64,000 nucleotides of DNA from positions 1-64,000 of the forward strand of contig JAEWJS010000056.1 of the NCBI GenBank assembly GCA_023386495.1, written 5' to 3'. The position numbers and the translations under genes were made by a program. Numbering within the stretch: position 1 is the stretch's first letter; each line of letters opens with the position of its first letter. Origin of the DNA: Bacillota bacterium. GTDB lineage: Bacteria; Bacillota; Bacilli; Paenibacillales; Paenibacillaceae. The notes beneath the pieces were generated by a model, which did not search any database, was not told the origin of the DNA, and saw only the letters and a list, made by a program, of their open reading frames with translations. Shown one piece after another: positions 25,853 through 35,609 of this stretch.

Positions 25853-28800
25853 ATGCGCGCACTACATCAGAGGTTAATCGTTAAATTGCTCACCGCCGTC
25901 ATGCTCGCCGCTCTGTTTGCCGGAATCGGCACGACTCAGCAGGCACAGGCGGCACCGGGGGACTCCCCGGTCGTGATGAACACGGACTGGAAGGCATCCG
26001 ACATTGTACCGGGCAAAGTCTTGGTCAAGTACAAAAAGGCACCCAAAACGGATAAACGAGGTGCTTCGATGCAACGGAGCTTGATCGGCCCAAGGCTCGT
26101 CTCGCTGACGCTCCCAGAGGGAGCGGATCTTCGCGAGACGATTGCCAAGCTGAAAACCGATCCGAACGTCGAATACGCCGAGCCGGTGTATAAGGCGGAG
26201 CTGATCCGCCCCGTTATGTCGGTGCAGTCCGACGGTGAAGAAGCAGTGACTGAGTATGTGTACGACGGACCTGAATCGTACATGCAGTATTGGGGCCACT
26301 ATGCGATGGATATCCTGCCGCTGCGGGCCGAGACCACGCAAGAAGAGGTCGGTGAAGTGACCATCGCCGTCATCGATACGGGGATCGATGCCTCGCATCC
26401 CGATCTCGCAGGCTATGTGCTTGATGGGTACGACTTCGTCAATGACGAAGAAGACGCGTACGACGACGAAGGCCATGGGACGCATGTAGCGGGCATCATC
26501 GGCGCTTGGGCGGACAGTCCCGGCGGATATACCGGCGTCGCACCGGGCGTCAAGATGCTTCCGGTCAAAGTCTTGGATGAAGACGGCTATGGCGACTCGG
26601 AATGGATTGCGTTAGGCATCGAGTATGCTGTCGAGCAAGGCGTCGATATCATTAACATGAGCTTGGGCATTCCGTTCTACAGTTATGCCGTACATGATGC
26701 GATCAAGCAAGCCGAAGCGGCAGGTATATTGGTACTGGCAGCGTCGGGCAACGAGAGTAACCATTGGATCGATACCGAGCTAGGTCAACGGACTTATCCT
26801 GAAGAACTCGACACCGATCGTTACGCCGCCTTCCCAGGCTTCCCTGCCGCTCTCGATGAGGTGGTCAGTGTAGGGGCGATCGCGCAATTGACCGAGGACA
26901 CTTATACGATCGCGGATTTTTCCAACCCCGGCAATGTCGACTTTGTCGCACCAGGCGTCAAAATTTACAGTACGAAGCCTGACGGCAAGTATGAGTATCT
27001 TGACGGTACATCGATGGCGACTCCATATGCTGCAGGCGTAGCGGCACTGATCAAGGCCAATCATCCGATCTTGAACGGACAGGATCTTAAATCCATCCTG
27101 ACAGCATCCGCCTCTCGAGATGAACTGGCCCCGCTGCCGGGAGATTATGCGGAATATTTGGCGCTGATAGAGCCGTTCCTATCCTTTGCATACTATGATG
27201 TTGTAAATTTGGACAGGGATATTGACGACGAGGTCACTTACGGCTCAGGATTACTCAATGCCAGTGCTGCATATACGGAGACGTATGTCCGGATCAATTA
27301 TATTGAGGACGATCTTGACACGGACGCTAGCGTCACCATGGACGTCTATATGATCGATCTGAACGATTATATCGTGGACTCCGATGCCGAAGTCGAGTTG
27401 GTCGCCCGCTCGTACGATGAGGGGAGTATGTTCCGCACGGATGACGAGATCATCACCGTACAGGCCGGCGTACTTGAGGAAGGAGTTGCCCGCCTCACGA
27501 TTGATCTAGGCGAACCATCTGATGCCTACTCCTACTACATATACGCCAAGTGGCAAGAGGATGGCATCGAACGCCGCTCGAATGTGTATCGCTTCGTGCT
27601 TCGGCCGGAGATGCCGACATCCAGCTTGGAATCAGGCACTTATGCCGGTACGCGTACGGTGATGGTGACGAGCGCTACGCCGGGAGCCGAAATTTATTAC
27701 GAGCTGTACCCCGAGGATATCGAACATTTCGAGTACGGCATTATTGCTTCTGGCGAGACGATCGAAGTAACCGAGACCGCATTATTATCGATCTTCTCCT
27801 TCAAGAATGGCGTCAATAGCGATAACTATTCCCAGTATCTATACGAAATCGAGCCAGTCCCAGCGACCACCCCCGGTGGAGGCGGAAGCGTAACTACGCC
27901 GCCTGGCAACTCCATAGTAGTGACGCCGCAGCAGCCTTCTACTGATGGCGTGGTCGAGACCGACAAGTCCAAGCTGTTGGAGCAGCTTGAGAAGGGCGAG
28001 CCCAATATCGTCATTGATGTGCCGGCTTCTATCGGTCCGTCCAGGACGGTTAAGCTTGACGCCGATGTGCTGAGGAAGGCTGCTGAGCTGGGCAAGCCCA
28101 TTCAGGTCAAGCAGGATGGCCTCGTATTCAATCTGCCGCCGGGTCTCCTGAGTTCGGACGTCTCCGGCACGATCGAACTGAAGACAACGCACAATTCGAC
28201 GCGGACAATTCCGGGAGCCGCAGGCAAGCCGCTGTCCAAGGTTTACGATTTTACACTGTCGGTTGCCGGGCAGACGGTATCCTCGTTTGCCAAGCCGATC
28301 GGAATCACGTTCACCGTGGATACGACCGGATTGCAGCACAAGCATCAGGTTGGCGTATACACTTATAACGAGCAGACAAGCAATTGGGACTATGTTGGAG
28401 GCAAGTGGAGCGCAGACGGGGAGATGAAGGCTCAACTGCATCATTTCTCCGAGTATGCGGTCCTCGAAGCGAACAAGACGTTCCAAGATCTGAAGGGCCA
28501 CTGGGCTCGGACAGAGATCGAGGCACTCGCCGCCAGACAGATCGTTACAGGGGCTACGGATGCGATGTACGCACCTAGAACCGTAGTGACGAGAGCACAG
28601 ATGGCCGCGCTCTTGGCACGTACCTTGCGTCTTGACCAGTCGGACAAGGTGTCGGAGTTCACGGATGTGTCGTCCACGGCGTGGTATGCCGGAGCGATCC
28701 AAGCAGTTAAGGAAGCGGGGCTCGCCAAGGGCATCACCGATACGACGTTCGATCCGAACGGTACGATTACCCGTGAACAACTTGCAGTCTTGGCGGTCAA

Positions 28801-29029
28801 TGCTTACCTGCACCTGAGTGATAAGACATTGGCAGACATTGCGATTACGCAAGAAGTGAAGTACTCGGACGAGGGGCTTGTCAGTCCATGGGCGCGCCAG
28901 CAGGTCCGGACCGCATCTGCGCTCGGGCTCATGGAAGGCTTCGAGGGCGGCGAATTCGATCCGAAGGCGTCGGTCAATCGGGATCAGGCAGCTGTCATTC
29001 TGTACCGATTGTTGGAGATGGAACCATAA
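25853..29029 (+). CDS. Secreted subtilisin-family serine protease with SLH surface anchor
   Basis: A 1058-residue exported protein. Signal peptide about residues 1-35 (ends AQA-AP); propeptide-inhibitor-like region (IVPGKVLVKYK ... DPNVEYAEPVY); S8 catalytic domain with Asp175 (VIDTGID), His208 (GHGTHVAG) and Ser387 (GTSMATPYAAG); a chitobiase-C-terminal-like beta segment near 590-660 (GTYAGTRTVMVTSATPGAEI); a Pro/Gly/Thr linker (TTPGGGGSVTTPPG); and three C-terminal S-layer homology domains (about 870-1058; FQDLKGHWA, FTDVSSTAWYAGAI, YSDEGLVSPWA). SLH domains bind pyruvylated secondary wall polymer, so the protease should sit on the cell surface. ATG 25853 follows GGAGGG. Confidence 0.93.
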   Translation: MRALHQRLIVKLLTAVMLAALFAGIGTTQQAQAAPGDSPVVMNTDWKASDIVPGKVLVKYKKAPKTDKRGASMQRSLIGPRLVSLTLPEGADLRETIAKLKTDPNVEYAEPVYKAELIRPVMSVQSDGEEAVTEYVYDGPESYMQYWGHYAMDILPLRAETTQEEVGEVTIAVIDTGIDASHPDLAGYVLDGYDFVNDEEDAYDDEGHGTHVAGIIGAWADSPGGYTGVAPGVKMLPVKVLDEDGYGDSEWIALGIEYAVEQGVDIINMSLGIPFYSYAVHDAIKQAEAAGILVLAASGNESNHWIDTELGQRTYPEELDTDRYAAFPGFPAALDEVVSVGAIAQLTEDTYTIADFSNPGNVDFVAPGVKIYSTKPDGKYEYLDGTSMATPYAAGVAALIKANHPILNGQDLKSILTASASRDELAPLPGDYAEYLALIEPFLSFAYYDVVNLDRDIDDEVTYGSGLLNASAAYTETYVRINYIEDDLDTDASVTMDVYMIDLNDYIVDSDAEVELVARSYDEGSMFRTDDEIITVQAGVLEEGVARLTIDLGEPSDAYSYYIYAKWQEDGIERRSNVYRFVLRPEMPTSSLESGTYAGTRTVMVTSATPGAEIYYELYPEDIEHFEYGIIASGETIEVTETALLSIFSFKNGVNSDNYSQYLYEIEPVPATTPGGGGSVTTPPGNSIVVTPQQPSTDGVVETDKSKLLEQLEKGEPNIVIDVPASIGPSRTVKLDADVLRKAAELGKPIQVKQDGLVFNLPPGLLSSDVSGTIELKTTHNSTRTIPGAAGKPLSKVYDFTLSVAGQTVSSFAKPIGITFTVDTTGLQHKHQVGVYTYNEQTSNWDYVGGKWSADGEMKAQLHHFSEYAVLEANKTFQDLKGHWARTEIEALAARQIVTGATDAMYAPRTVVTRAQMAALLARTLRLDQSDKVSEFTDVSSTAWYAGAIQAVKEAGLAKGITDTTFDPNGTITREQLAVLAVNAYLHLSDKTLADIAITQEVKYSDEGLVSPWARQQVRTASALGLMEGFEGGEFDPKASVNRDQAAVILYRLLEMEP

Positions 29030-29064
29030 GCGAAGAGAGTGATACTAGCAAGGGTGAAATAATG

Positions 29065-29104
29065 AGAGCCCCGTTCCACGCCTAGAGCGATGGAACGGGG
29101 CTCT
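29065..29104 (+). terminator. Terminator of the SLH protease gene
   Basis: Stem AGAGCCCCGTTCCA / TGGAACGGGGCTCT with a 12-base loop, 36 bp after the stop. Confidence 0.8.
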
Positions 29105-29127
29105 TGCCCGTTCGAATAAGAGCATAC

Positions 29128-29154
29128 AAAAAGAGACCCCGAAGGGTCTCTTCT
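29128..29154 (-). terminator. Terminator of the SLH surface protein gene
   Basis: Minus-strand stem AAGAGACCC / GGGTCTCTT with a tight loop followed by TTTTTG, about 10 bp past the stop codon. Confidence 0.85.
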
Positions 29155-29163
29155 GTTACTGGA

Positions 29164-30762
29164 TTAGTTGAGGAATCCAACGTTGCCCAGCAAACGGATA
29201 ACCATTGTAGCGGCTTCAGCACGGTTCGAAGTAGCCAGTGGCGCTACCGAAGTAGCGGATTGACCCTTAACGATACCAGCGCTTACTGCTGCTGCAACTT
29301 CCGCTTTCGCCCAACCAAGCTTGTCAGCATCGGAGTAAGCCGCCAGCGCCTCGGATACTTGCTCATCCGTCAGCGTGACTTCTTTACCTGCGAATTTGCT
29401 CGCACGTACCACCATTGCTGCCAGTTCTTGACGAGTGATGACTGCGCTCGGACGGAACGTTCCAGCCGTGTCGCCGTTGACGATGCCTGCGTTAGCAGCT
29501 GCTGCTACTGCGCCTGCATACCAAGCGGACGAATCCACGTCGGAGAACTTATCCGTCGTTGCGGACGTCGACAGGCCGAGTGCACGAACGATCATAGCCG
29601 CGAATTCAGCGCGGGTGATTGCACGCGTAGGCTCGAACTTGTCAGCGCCTGTGCCTTCTACGATCAGGTTGCTAGCCAACTTCTCTACATCGTCTTTCGA
29701 CCAGTGGTTAGCGAGGTCCGCGAAGGACTTCGAACCTGTTTCGATTACCGTGTAGATCGAGTTGCCAGGACGTTTCAGCGTCGCTACACCGTTCGAGAAC
29801 GTTGCAGGAACGAAGCTGAATTTGCCCGTTGCCGGATCGTAGAGAACACCAGTTACGTCGGAGCTAGAAGTGTAGTTGATCGTACGCGAGACATAAGAAT
29901 TGAAGTTGTTCACTTCAACCTTCTTGTCACCCGCAACGGCTTCAACTTTGAAATCAACGACATTGCCGACTACTTTACCGCCTGCCTTCGTAGCTGCCGC
30001 TTCAACGTTAGTCTTAGCTTCGCCAGTCAGAACATCGATCGTTACCGTAATCGTCAGACCGTCAATTTCAACACCCAGTTCCTTCGCCAGCTCTTCCAGG
30101 TTCAGCTCGCTCGTAGGCAACGTGTAAGAAGCACCGTTAGCTACGATTGTGACTGTACCACCGCTCGTCAGAGCGGATGCAGGAAGGTGAGCTTGGTTAC
30201 CGGAGATTGCGATCGTAGCGGAACCATCGGCCAGAGCATTCTTCAGGAGCTCAGCGTTTACCACGCCGTTAGCGCCCGTAACAATGTCAGTACCAGAAGG
30301 AGCAGCTACGCCACCACCGCCAGTGTTGCCACCTGTGGATGGGCGGACGATGTTGCTGTATACATCACTCGATACATACGTAGCGTCAGCTACTTGGTAG
30401 CTGAAGTTCAGCTTGTCATCGACAGACGATGCGTTATCAAGCTCGAAGCGATAGTAGTAATCGCCTGCGTTTGCACCTGCGACATTGTAAGTACCGTATA
30501 CAGCAGTGATCGTCTTAACGAATTCACCATTCTCATCGTAAACATTGACGATGATGTTACCATTCTCATCGAACAGGTAAGTGTTCGTGTGATCGTAAAC
30601 ATCGTTGCCAACATAAACGTAACCAGTAACCTTATCGGTCGAATTGTCGTATGTAACGCCAGCGAACCCTGCGAATGCAACGATCGGCAGCAGCATGGAT
30701 ACGATCATGAGCGAAGCGATAAGGCCAGAAGTTTTACGCATAAAAAACTTTTTCATTTTCAT
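29164..30762 (-). CDS. SLH-domain surface (S-layer-like) protein
   Basis: About 532 residues. Signal peptide with a basic start and hydrophobic core (MRKTSGLIASLMIVSMLLPIV segment in shorter parts: LIASLMIVSMLLP, then AFAG). The N-terminal part is Ser/Thr/Gly/Tyr-rich and beta-like with a GGNTGGGG linker near residue 160; three SLH domains end the protein (FADLANHWSKDDVE, FSDVDSSAWYAGAV, YSDADKLGWAKAEV). Codon choice is even and ribosome site AAAGGAGGTGA is near-perfect, both signs of high expression. GTG 30768 or ATG 30756 are alternative starts. Standing next to the WsfB-like gene, it is a candidate acceptor for the surface glycan; this is inference. Confidence 0.88.
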   Translation of the reverse strand: MKMKKFFMRKTSGLIASLMIVSMLLPIVAFAGFAGVTYDNSTDKVTGYVYVGNDVYDHTNTYLFDENGNIIVNVYDENGEFVKTITAVYGTYNVAGANAGDYYYRFELDNASSVDDKLNFSYQVADATYVSSDVYSNIVRPSTGGNTGGGGVAAPSGTDIVTGANGVVNAELLKNALADGSATIAISGNQAHLPASALTSGGTVTIVANGASYTLPTSELNLEELAKELGVEIDGLTITVTIDVLTGEAKTNVEAAATKAGGKVVGNVVDFKVEAVAGDKKVEVNNFNSYVSRTINYTSSSDVTGVLYDPATGKFSFVPATFSNGVATLKRPGNSIYTVIETGSKSFADLANHWSKDDVEKLASNLIVEGTGADKFEPTRAITRAEFAAMIVRALGLSTSATTDKFSDVDSSAWYAGAVAAAANAGIVNGDTAGTFRPSAVITRQELAAMVVRASKFAGKEVTLTDEQVSEALAAYSDADKLGWAKAEVAAAVSAGIVKGQSATSVAPLATSNRAEAATMVIRLLGNVGFLN

Positions 30763-30801
30763 TTTCACCTCCTTTCATGGCAAATTCAGACAGTATTCAT
30801 C

Positions 30802-30807
30802 ATTATA
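30802..30807 (-). promoter_or_regulatory. Candidate -10 of the SLH surface protein gene
   Basis: Minus-strand TATAAT about 40 bp upstream of the start and directly downstream of the WsfB-like gene. The -35 match is poor. Confidence 0.4.
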
Positions 30808-30873
30808 AAGCAAGATTGATAGGAGGGGAAGTCTTTTTATGATAGTAATTAATGGTACGGAAGATTTCATGTG

Positions 30874-33318
30874 CTAATTTGTCATGAATAACGAGTCCAA
30901 CAACATTTTCTCACGTGAATCGACTTCAATCAATAGATTCTGCGAATTTTCATCATTTTGTCCCAATGCTTCGAGTGCAGCTATATAGTAACGCACACCT
31001 TGTCGAATGTACTGTACGTTCATGTCTTCCTTCTTCAGCGGTTCAAGCATTGCAGCGGCTAACTCATAATTCCCTTGCTCGTAGTAGATTTGACCAACTG
31101 CCTGCTGAATGAAGTTATTCAAGCCGAAGGCGCGCCCTTGAAGCTGTTCCTCTGGAAGGTTTTCAAGCAGCTGCTTGCGTTCCAGAATAGATTCATATAA
31201 CGATAGACCACGCAACCAGTCAATGGATGCCTGGGAGGGATCTGTCTTGTGGATTCTGCGTCCAGCTTCCAAGTATTCCATGATTGCTGCCTCGTAGAAT
31301 TTGATATCCCATTGGAACTTCTCTATACCTTCTTCTAAAGTTACCACCGCTAGATTATACTCGCCTAGATCAATGAAGTTGCGATATTTTGCCAGAATCA
31401 CTTCGCGATTATATGGTTCGTATGCGTAGAATGCCTCTAATATTTCACGAATTGAATCCGTATACTGCTTGTCCCTCGTCTGACGATAGGCTTGGTTGAG
31501 CCAGTCGATCTTAACCAAGGTATACGTTGGATTAGCTGGTGAACGCTCGATAGCTGCATCTAGCGGTGTTAATAATTCGTGTAGCGGGGGCTTCTCCTTA
31601 ATGGCTAATGTCGTGGAATGCTTGAACAGACGATAAGCAGAATATTCCGTGTAGGACTGGTATAGGGCCACGAGTGACAATATCACGAGTAAGACAGGGA
31701 CTGCATAACGCCATTTACCAGTCACAAATTGCTGTCGTTGCAGCCAAGAGACCTTTTGCGGATACACGGCAGCTAAAGAGCCAATCGATAAGAATACTAG
31801 ACAACCTAGGTAAACATAACTCATGTCAAAGTCTATCAGACTATGGATGAGGATCGCGATTGAGAAGACGAAGAAGACGAAATGGCTGCGATCATTGCTG
31901 TCATCCTGAAGATAATGCCTAAGATAGACGAAGTATGAGTATCCGACTACGGCGGCCAGTACAATAAATCCTAACCAACCGATTTCCACTAGCGTCTGCA
32001 TCAAGTAGCTGTGTGCCTGTCGGCTGACGTAGGGATTGTTCTGGTACATCTCGTACAATGACTTCCAGCCGCCTCCGCCTGCACCGAGCAGCGGATAGTC
32101 GGACACAAGCTTCATTGCATCGATATAGAAGGTCTTGCGCTCAAGTACGCTATGCTGATTAAAATTAATATTCTGCAAACGATCGGCGATACTCGCTGGA
32201 AGCAAGCGTGCAGCGAGATTCGTAAACAATAATAGTATAGCTCCAAGTAGGCCAGCAATTACGCTGAGACTAGGTATCAGCAAAACGGTCAACTTCCGTT
32301 TAGCTATTGTGGATGTCTTCGATTCGAGCCAAGCTGCTCGATTATTCATGAATAGGATGATAGCCGAGACGAATATGGCGAGAACAAGAACGGCCGCCCA
32401 ACCTTGCCAAGCCAAGTGGTTCGTAATCGCAATAGTGTTTGCGGGCTCGCCCTTGTTGTTAGGCAATACGATCTTAGCGATCTCGATATATCTGGACGAT
32501 ACGAAATTAAGAATCGAGAAGGAGCCAATGAGCGACAAGATTAACGTAATAACGAACTGAATCTGTTTCGTGAAACGTAGGAACGGTAGAATGCAAAGTA
32601 CGATTACGGGGGCCAGAACAAGTGCCCCCCGTGAGTATGTCAGCATGAAGGAGATCCAGATGGGAACGAGCATGAAAGCATGCAGCCCTGCCGTGAATCG
32701 ACGAGATTCGTGAACGGCCATATAAGCCGCGCATAGGAACAGGGCTAATAAGAAGCCGGCATACGTATTGGAATATTGGAATACCGAAGCCATGCGGTAG
32801 GTGCCGCTAGTATGCCAGATCGCGTCAGGGGCGAAGAGTTGGCCGAACATATTGAAGAGCCCGAAGATAACGATCGAGTACCCGCCTAGCAGCAGGGCGT
32901 GTTCCAGAACTTTCCGTGATACAGTTGTGTCAGTCAGATACAATCCAAATATGTAGAAGATGGCGAACATGCAAGCGACGAGCGCCATGGATTGAGCAGA
33001 ATAAGTCGATACAGCATTGAGTGAAGAAATCCAATACGCTGTAGGTAACAGTAATATTGCGATAGATAACAGAGATTGCGTGCTGTTCAACTGCCATTTC
33101 CGAATGACATGAATTATCGCGACTAGAAATAACGGCAACACATATAGACTTGCTTCAAGGATGTTGGCTTCGAATTGAACGCTATAGCCATTGAATAGCG
33201 CCTGCTGATAGGGGAATGCGAAGATGAAGATGATGACGCCGACAATGGACAGCCAATATAGTAATGAGAAGTCAGGTACTTCACCACCGTTTTTGACACT
33301 TTTACCAGATTGGGCCAT
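30874..33318 (-). CDS. O-antigen-ligase/WsfB-like protein with TPR tail (probable glycan transferase to protein)
   Basis: An 814-residue membrane protein with about 12 hydrophobic segments in the first 560 residues and a soluble TPR-like C-terminal part. The Wzy_C/WaaL region contains a large extracellular loop with LLGAGGGGWKSLYEM and the family histidine in RQAHSYLMQTLVEIGWLG. This architecture equals WsfB of Geobacillus and Paenibacillus alvei S-layer glycosylation loci, which transfers the lipid-linked glycan to the S-layer protein. ATG 33318 follows AAGGAGCG. It lies between the SLH protein gene and the glycosyltransferases, which supports this role. A polymerase function is the alternative. 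Confidence 0.82.
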   Translation of the reverse strand: MAQSGKSVKNGGEVPDFSLLYWLSIVGVIIFIFAFPYQQALFNGYSVQFEANILEASLYVLPLFLVAIIHVIRKWQLNSTQSLLSIAILLLPTAYWISSLNAVSTYSAQSMALVACMFAIFYIFGLYLTDTTVSRKVLEHALLLGGYSIVIFGLFNMFGQLFAPDAIWHTSGTYRMASVFQYSNTYAGFLLALFLCAAYMAVHESRRFTAGLHAFMLVPIWISFMLTYSRGALVLAPVIVLCILPFLRFTKQIQFVITLILSLIGSFSILNFVSSRYIEIAKIVLPNNKGEPANTIAITNHLAWQGWAAVLVLAIFVSAIILFMNNRAAWLESKTSTIAKRKLTVLLIPSLSVIAGLLGAILLLFTNLAARLLPASIADRLQNINFNQHSVLERKTFYIDAMKLVSDYPLLGAGGGGWKSLYEMYQNNPYVSRQAHSYLMQTLVEIGWLGFIVLAAVVGYSYFVYLRHYLQDDSNDRSHFVFFVFSIAILIHSLIDFDMSYVYLGCLVFLSIGSLAAVYPQKVSWLQRQQFVTGKWRYAVPVLLVILSLVALYQSYTEYSAYRLFKHSTTLAIKEKPPLHELLTPLDAAIERSPANPTYTLVKIDWLNQAYRQTRDKQYTDSIREILEAFYAYEPYNREVILAKYRNFIDLGEYNLAVVTLEEGIEKFQWDIKFYEAAIMEYLEAGRRIHKTDPSQASIDWLRGLSLYESILERKQLLENLPEEQLQGRAFGLNNFIQQAVGQIYYEQGNYELAAAMLEPLKKEDMNVQYIRQGVRYYIAALEALGQNDENSQNLLIEVDSREKMLLDSLFMTN

Positions 33319-33411
33319 GGTATGCGCTCCTTTATATCTAATAATTCAATGTTTAACATTCTAGCAGAATGTTAGTTTGGATGATATACTTCATGACCAC
33401 TTAATGGCTAG

Positions 33412-34332
33412 CTATATATAACCAGCTAGTATAAGAACTCTAAAAAGCAGTTGCTCCAATAAGGAGTTTCTGTATAATCTGCTATCTTTCAGATATGCTA
33501 CGCGATCTACTAATGTCCCACGTTCTTGTATAAACAATTCCAATTGAGTGCGAATGGCTTGTTCTACATGTTCTCCATGAATACGGTGAAATTCCATGGC
33601 TTGCTTGTGAAGTAGTCTCTTACCCTTATGTTTTTGAAAGCTGCTCCATTTTTTTTGCAAGGAAGCGAGCAGAGAAGCTTCACCGCCAACTGCATTATTC
33701 GCATGTTGTCTGTACAATATCGAAGGAACCGGATCGAAGATCACCTTGCCGAATGCCGAAACACATAGATAAGCCCACCAATCATGCATTTGAATATGAT
33801 TAGGATCTACTCGTTCCTGTGATAAGACATCCAATGCACGGCGGTTAAGTGTAATGGTTGCCCCGACAGCTATATTTTGAACAAGAGCATTATAGAAAGA
33901 GGGAGAACGTCTCGGATTAGTAGGCCATAATCGCAGAGTCTGTAATTTCGCGTCTGTAATTTGAGTAGCTGTGCATATCATGGCAGGAGTATTACTCATT
34001 AATTCCAATTTGTTAACTGCTCTTTCGATTTTATCTGGCAGCCAGAAATCGTCCTGGTCACAGAAAGCAAAGTACTCACAATCTTTATCTGCTTCGTCTA
34101 ATAAGTTGAAGAAGCTACGAATGACACCTAAATTATCACCGAATATACATTTAATAATTGATGGGTACTGTGACATGTATCGTTCAAGGTATTCCTTGGT
34201 ATTATCTGTAGAGCCATCATCTCTTATTAATATTGTAATATTAGAGTATGTCTGATTTAGTATACTTATTAACTGAGCGTCAATATACTTCGAGCCGTTG
34301 TAAGTAGACATAAGAACTTGTACTTTTAGCAT
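33412..34332 (-). CDS. Family 2 glycosyltransferase (rhamnosyltransferase-like)
   Basis: A 306-residue GT-A enzyme: VQVLMSTYNGSKYIDAQL nucleotide-binding start, IRDDGSTDNT, and the metal-binding FCDQDDFWLPDKI. The pattern is that of rhamnosyltransferases acting on lipid-linked polysaccharide. AT-rich, in contrast to the flanking backbone, and on the minus strand with the WsfB-like gene. ATG 34332 has AGAGGTG upstream. The donor is inferred from the rml genes in the same locus; acceptor unknown. Confidence 0.85.
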   Translation of the reverse strand: MLKVQVLMSTYNGSKYIDAQLISILNQTYSNITILIRDDGSTDNTKEYLERYMSQYPSIIKCIFGDNLGVIRSFFNLLDEADKDCEYFAFCDQDDFWLPDKIERAVNKLELMSNTPAMICTATQITDAKLQTLRLWPTNPRRSPSFYNALVQNIAVGATITLNRRALDVLSQERVDPNHIQMHDWWAYLCVSAFGKVIFDPVPSILYRQHANNAVGGEASLLASLQKKWSSFQKHKGKRLLHKQAMEFHRIHGEHVEQAIRTQLELFIQERGTLVDRVAYLKDSRLYRNSLLEQLLFRVLILAGYI

Positions 34333-34514
34333 TGTGCACCTCTAGAGCCTTGAGTGATAGTGTAGGTCTCACTTGTGATACTAACACAATTCTTCACAAG
34401 TGAACAAAATATCCATAAATTCCCTAAAACATAGCGAGACAATTGTAGTAACATAAGATTAATTTCACTTGGTGTATATGAATATACCTGTGAATTCTAA
34501 AAAGGTTGTGTGAG

Positions 34515-35609
34515 ATGAAAATCCTATATATTTCGACAGTAAACTGGAAATGGATAAAACAACGGCCGCATTTTATAGCAACATATCTAGCAAAGCAGGG
34601 GAATGAGGTGGATTATATCTCATTAAACCCGTTTGGCAAGACGCAGATTACACGGCATATTGATGGGACATTGAGAGTTCAAGATATGTATGTTCTCCCC
34701 TTTTCTCTGAAGTCACGTCTTGTAGAAAAGTGGAATATATCGATAGTTAAATCGAGATTGCTCGACAAAAAGTATGATATAATTGTGCTAACAAGCCCCT
34801 TGCACTATCAATATCTTCCAGATTTCATGGTAGCTGAGTGCTCATTAATTTACGAGTGCATGGATAACATCCCATTTTTTTATGATGGAGTCTTAAGGGA
34901 GCGGATGTTGGCGGAAGAACATCGGACATTGGAGGTTGTAGATGGTGTTATTGTAAGTTCAAATAGATTAAAGGAAGAATTAGAAGGTCGGACAAACCGT
35001 AAAGATCTTTCAATAAGGACGATATATAATGCAATAGATCGTTCGACTTTCGAGTCATCCAGCGGAATGATAGAACTCAATAAGCCTAACCTAGTGTACA
35101 TTGGAACAGTAGCGCCTTGGTTGGACTGGGAATTGCTTAATGAATTTGCGCTGCGGCATCCTGATTTCACCATCTATCTGGTCGGACCTTGCGATTTCAA
35201 TAAATTACCCCGAAAAATGAAGAGCAATATTGTTCTAACGGGTGCGGTTCCACATAAGCAGGTGCCGGAATATATACGATCAGGCGATATTATGTTGTTG
35301 CCTTTTATACGTAATGAGCTTACTGAATCAGTCGATCCTGTAAAACTCTATGAGTACATAGGGATGAGTAAACCCATCGTATCTGCATATTGGCCAGAGT
35401 TAGAAAGGTTCAACAGAGATGGGTTGCATTTCTATGAGGATTTAAATCAGTTTGAATCGATTCTTGAAGAGATTGACACCAATCGAGTTGCAGGGATCAA
35501 TCAGGGGTTTATTGACCAACACAATTGGGAGAATAGGGCGGCGGAATATCTAAGGTATCTAAAACTTGTAGTCCAGAGTAATAATATGGCGGAAGGATTG
35601 AGACAATGA
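34515..35609 (+). CDS. GT-B glycosyltransferase, TuaH-like
   Basis: A 364-residue protein. N-terminal MKILYISTVNWKWIKQRPHF and IVLTSPLHYQYLPD, central YECMDNIPFF and YNAIDRSTF, and C-terminal LPFIRNELTESVDPVKLYEYIGMSKPIVSAYWPEL, the E-x7-E-like donor-binding region of GT-B enzymes. The overall look is close to TuaH-type glycosyltransferases of teichuronic-acid loci. ATG 34515 is preferred over TTG 34506 because AAAGG at 34501-34505 is well placed. Its stop overlaps the next start by four bases (ATGA), which indicates translational coupling. First gene of the plus-strand run. Confidence 0.82.
   Translation: MKILYISTVNWKWIKQRPHFIATYLAKQGNEVDYISLNPFGKTQITRHIDGTLRVQDMYVLPFSLKSRLVEKWNISIVKSRLLDKKYDIIVLTSPLHYQYLPDFMVAECSLIYECMDNIPFFYDGVLRERMLAEEHRTLEVVDGVIVSSNRLKEELEGRTNRKDLSIRTIYNAIDRSTFESSSGMIELNKPNLVYIGTVAPWLDWELLNEFALRHPDFTIYLVGPCDFNKLPRKMKSNIVLTGAVPHKQVPEYIRSGDIMLLPFIRNELTESVDPVKLYEYIGMSKPIVSAYWPELERFNRDGLHFYEDLNQFESILEEIDTNRVAGINQGFIDQHNWENRAAEYLRYLKLVVQSNNMAEGLRQ

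Noticed and set aside
29104..30819. 571-codon plus-strand frame opposite the SLH protein
   Set aside because: Cys/Arg-rich antisense translation; the minus strand encodes signal peptide and three SLH domains.
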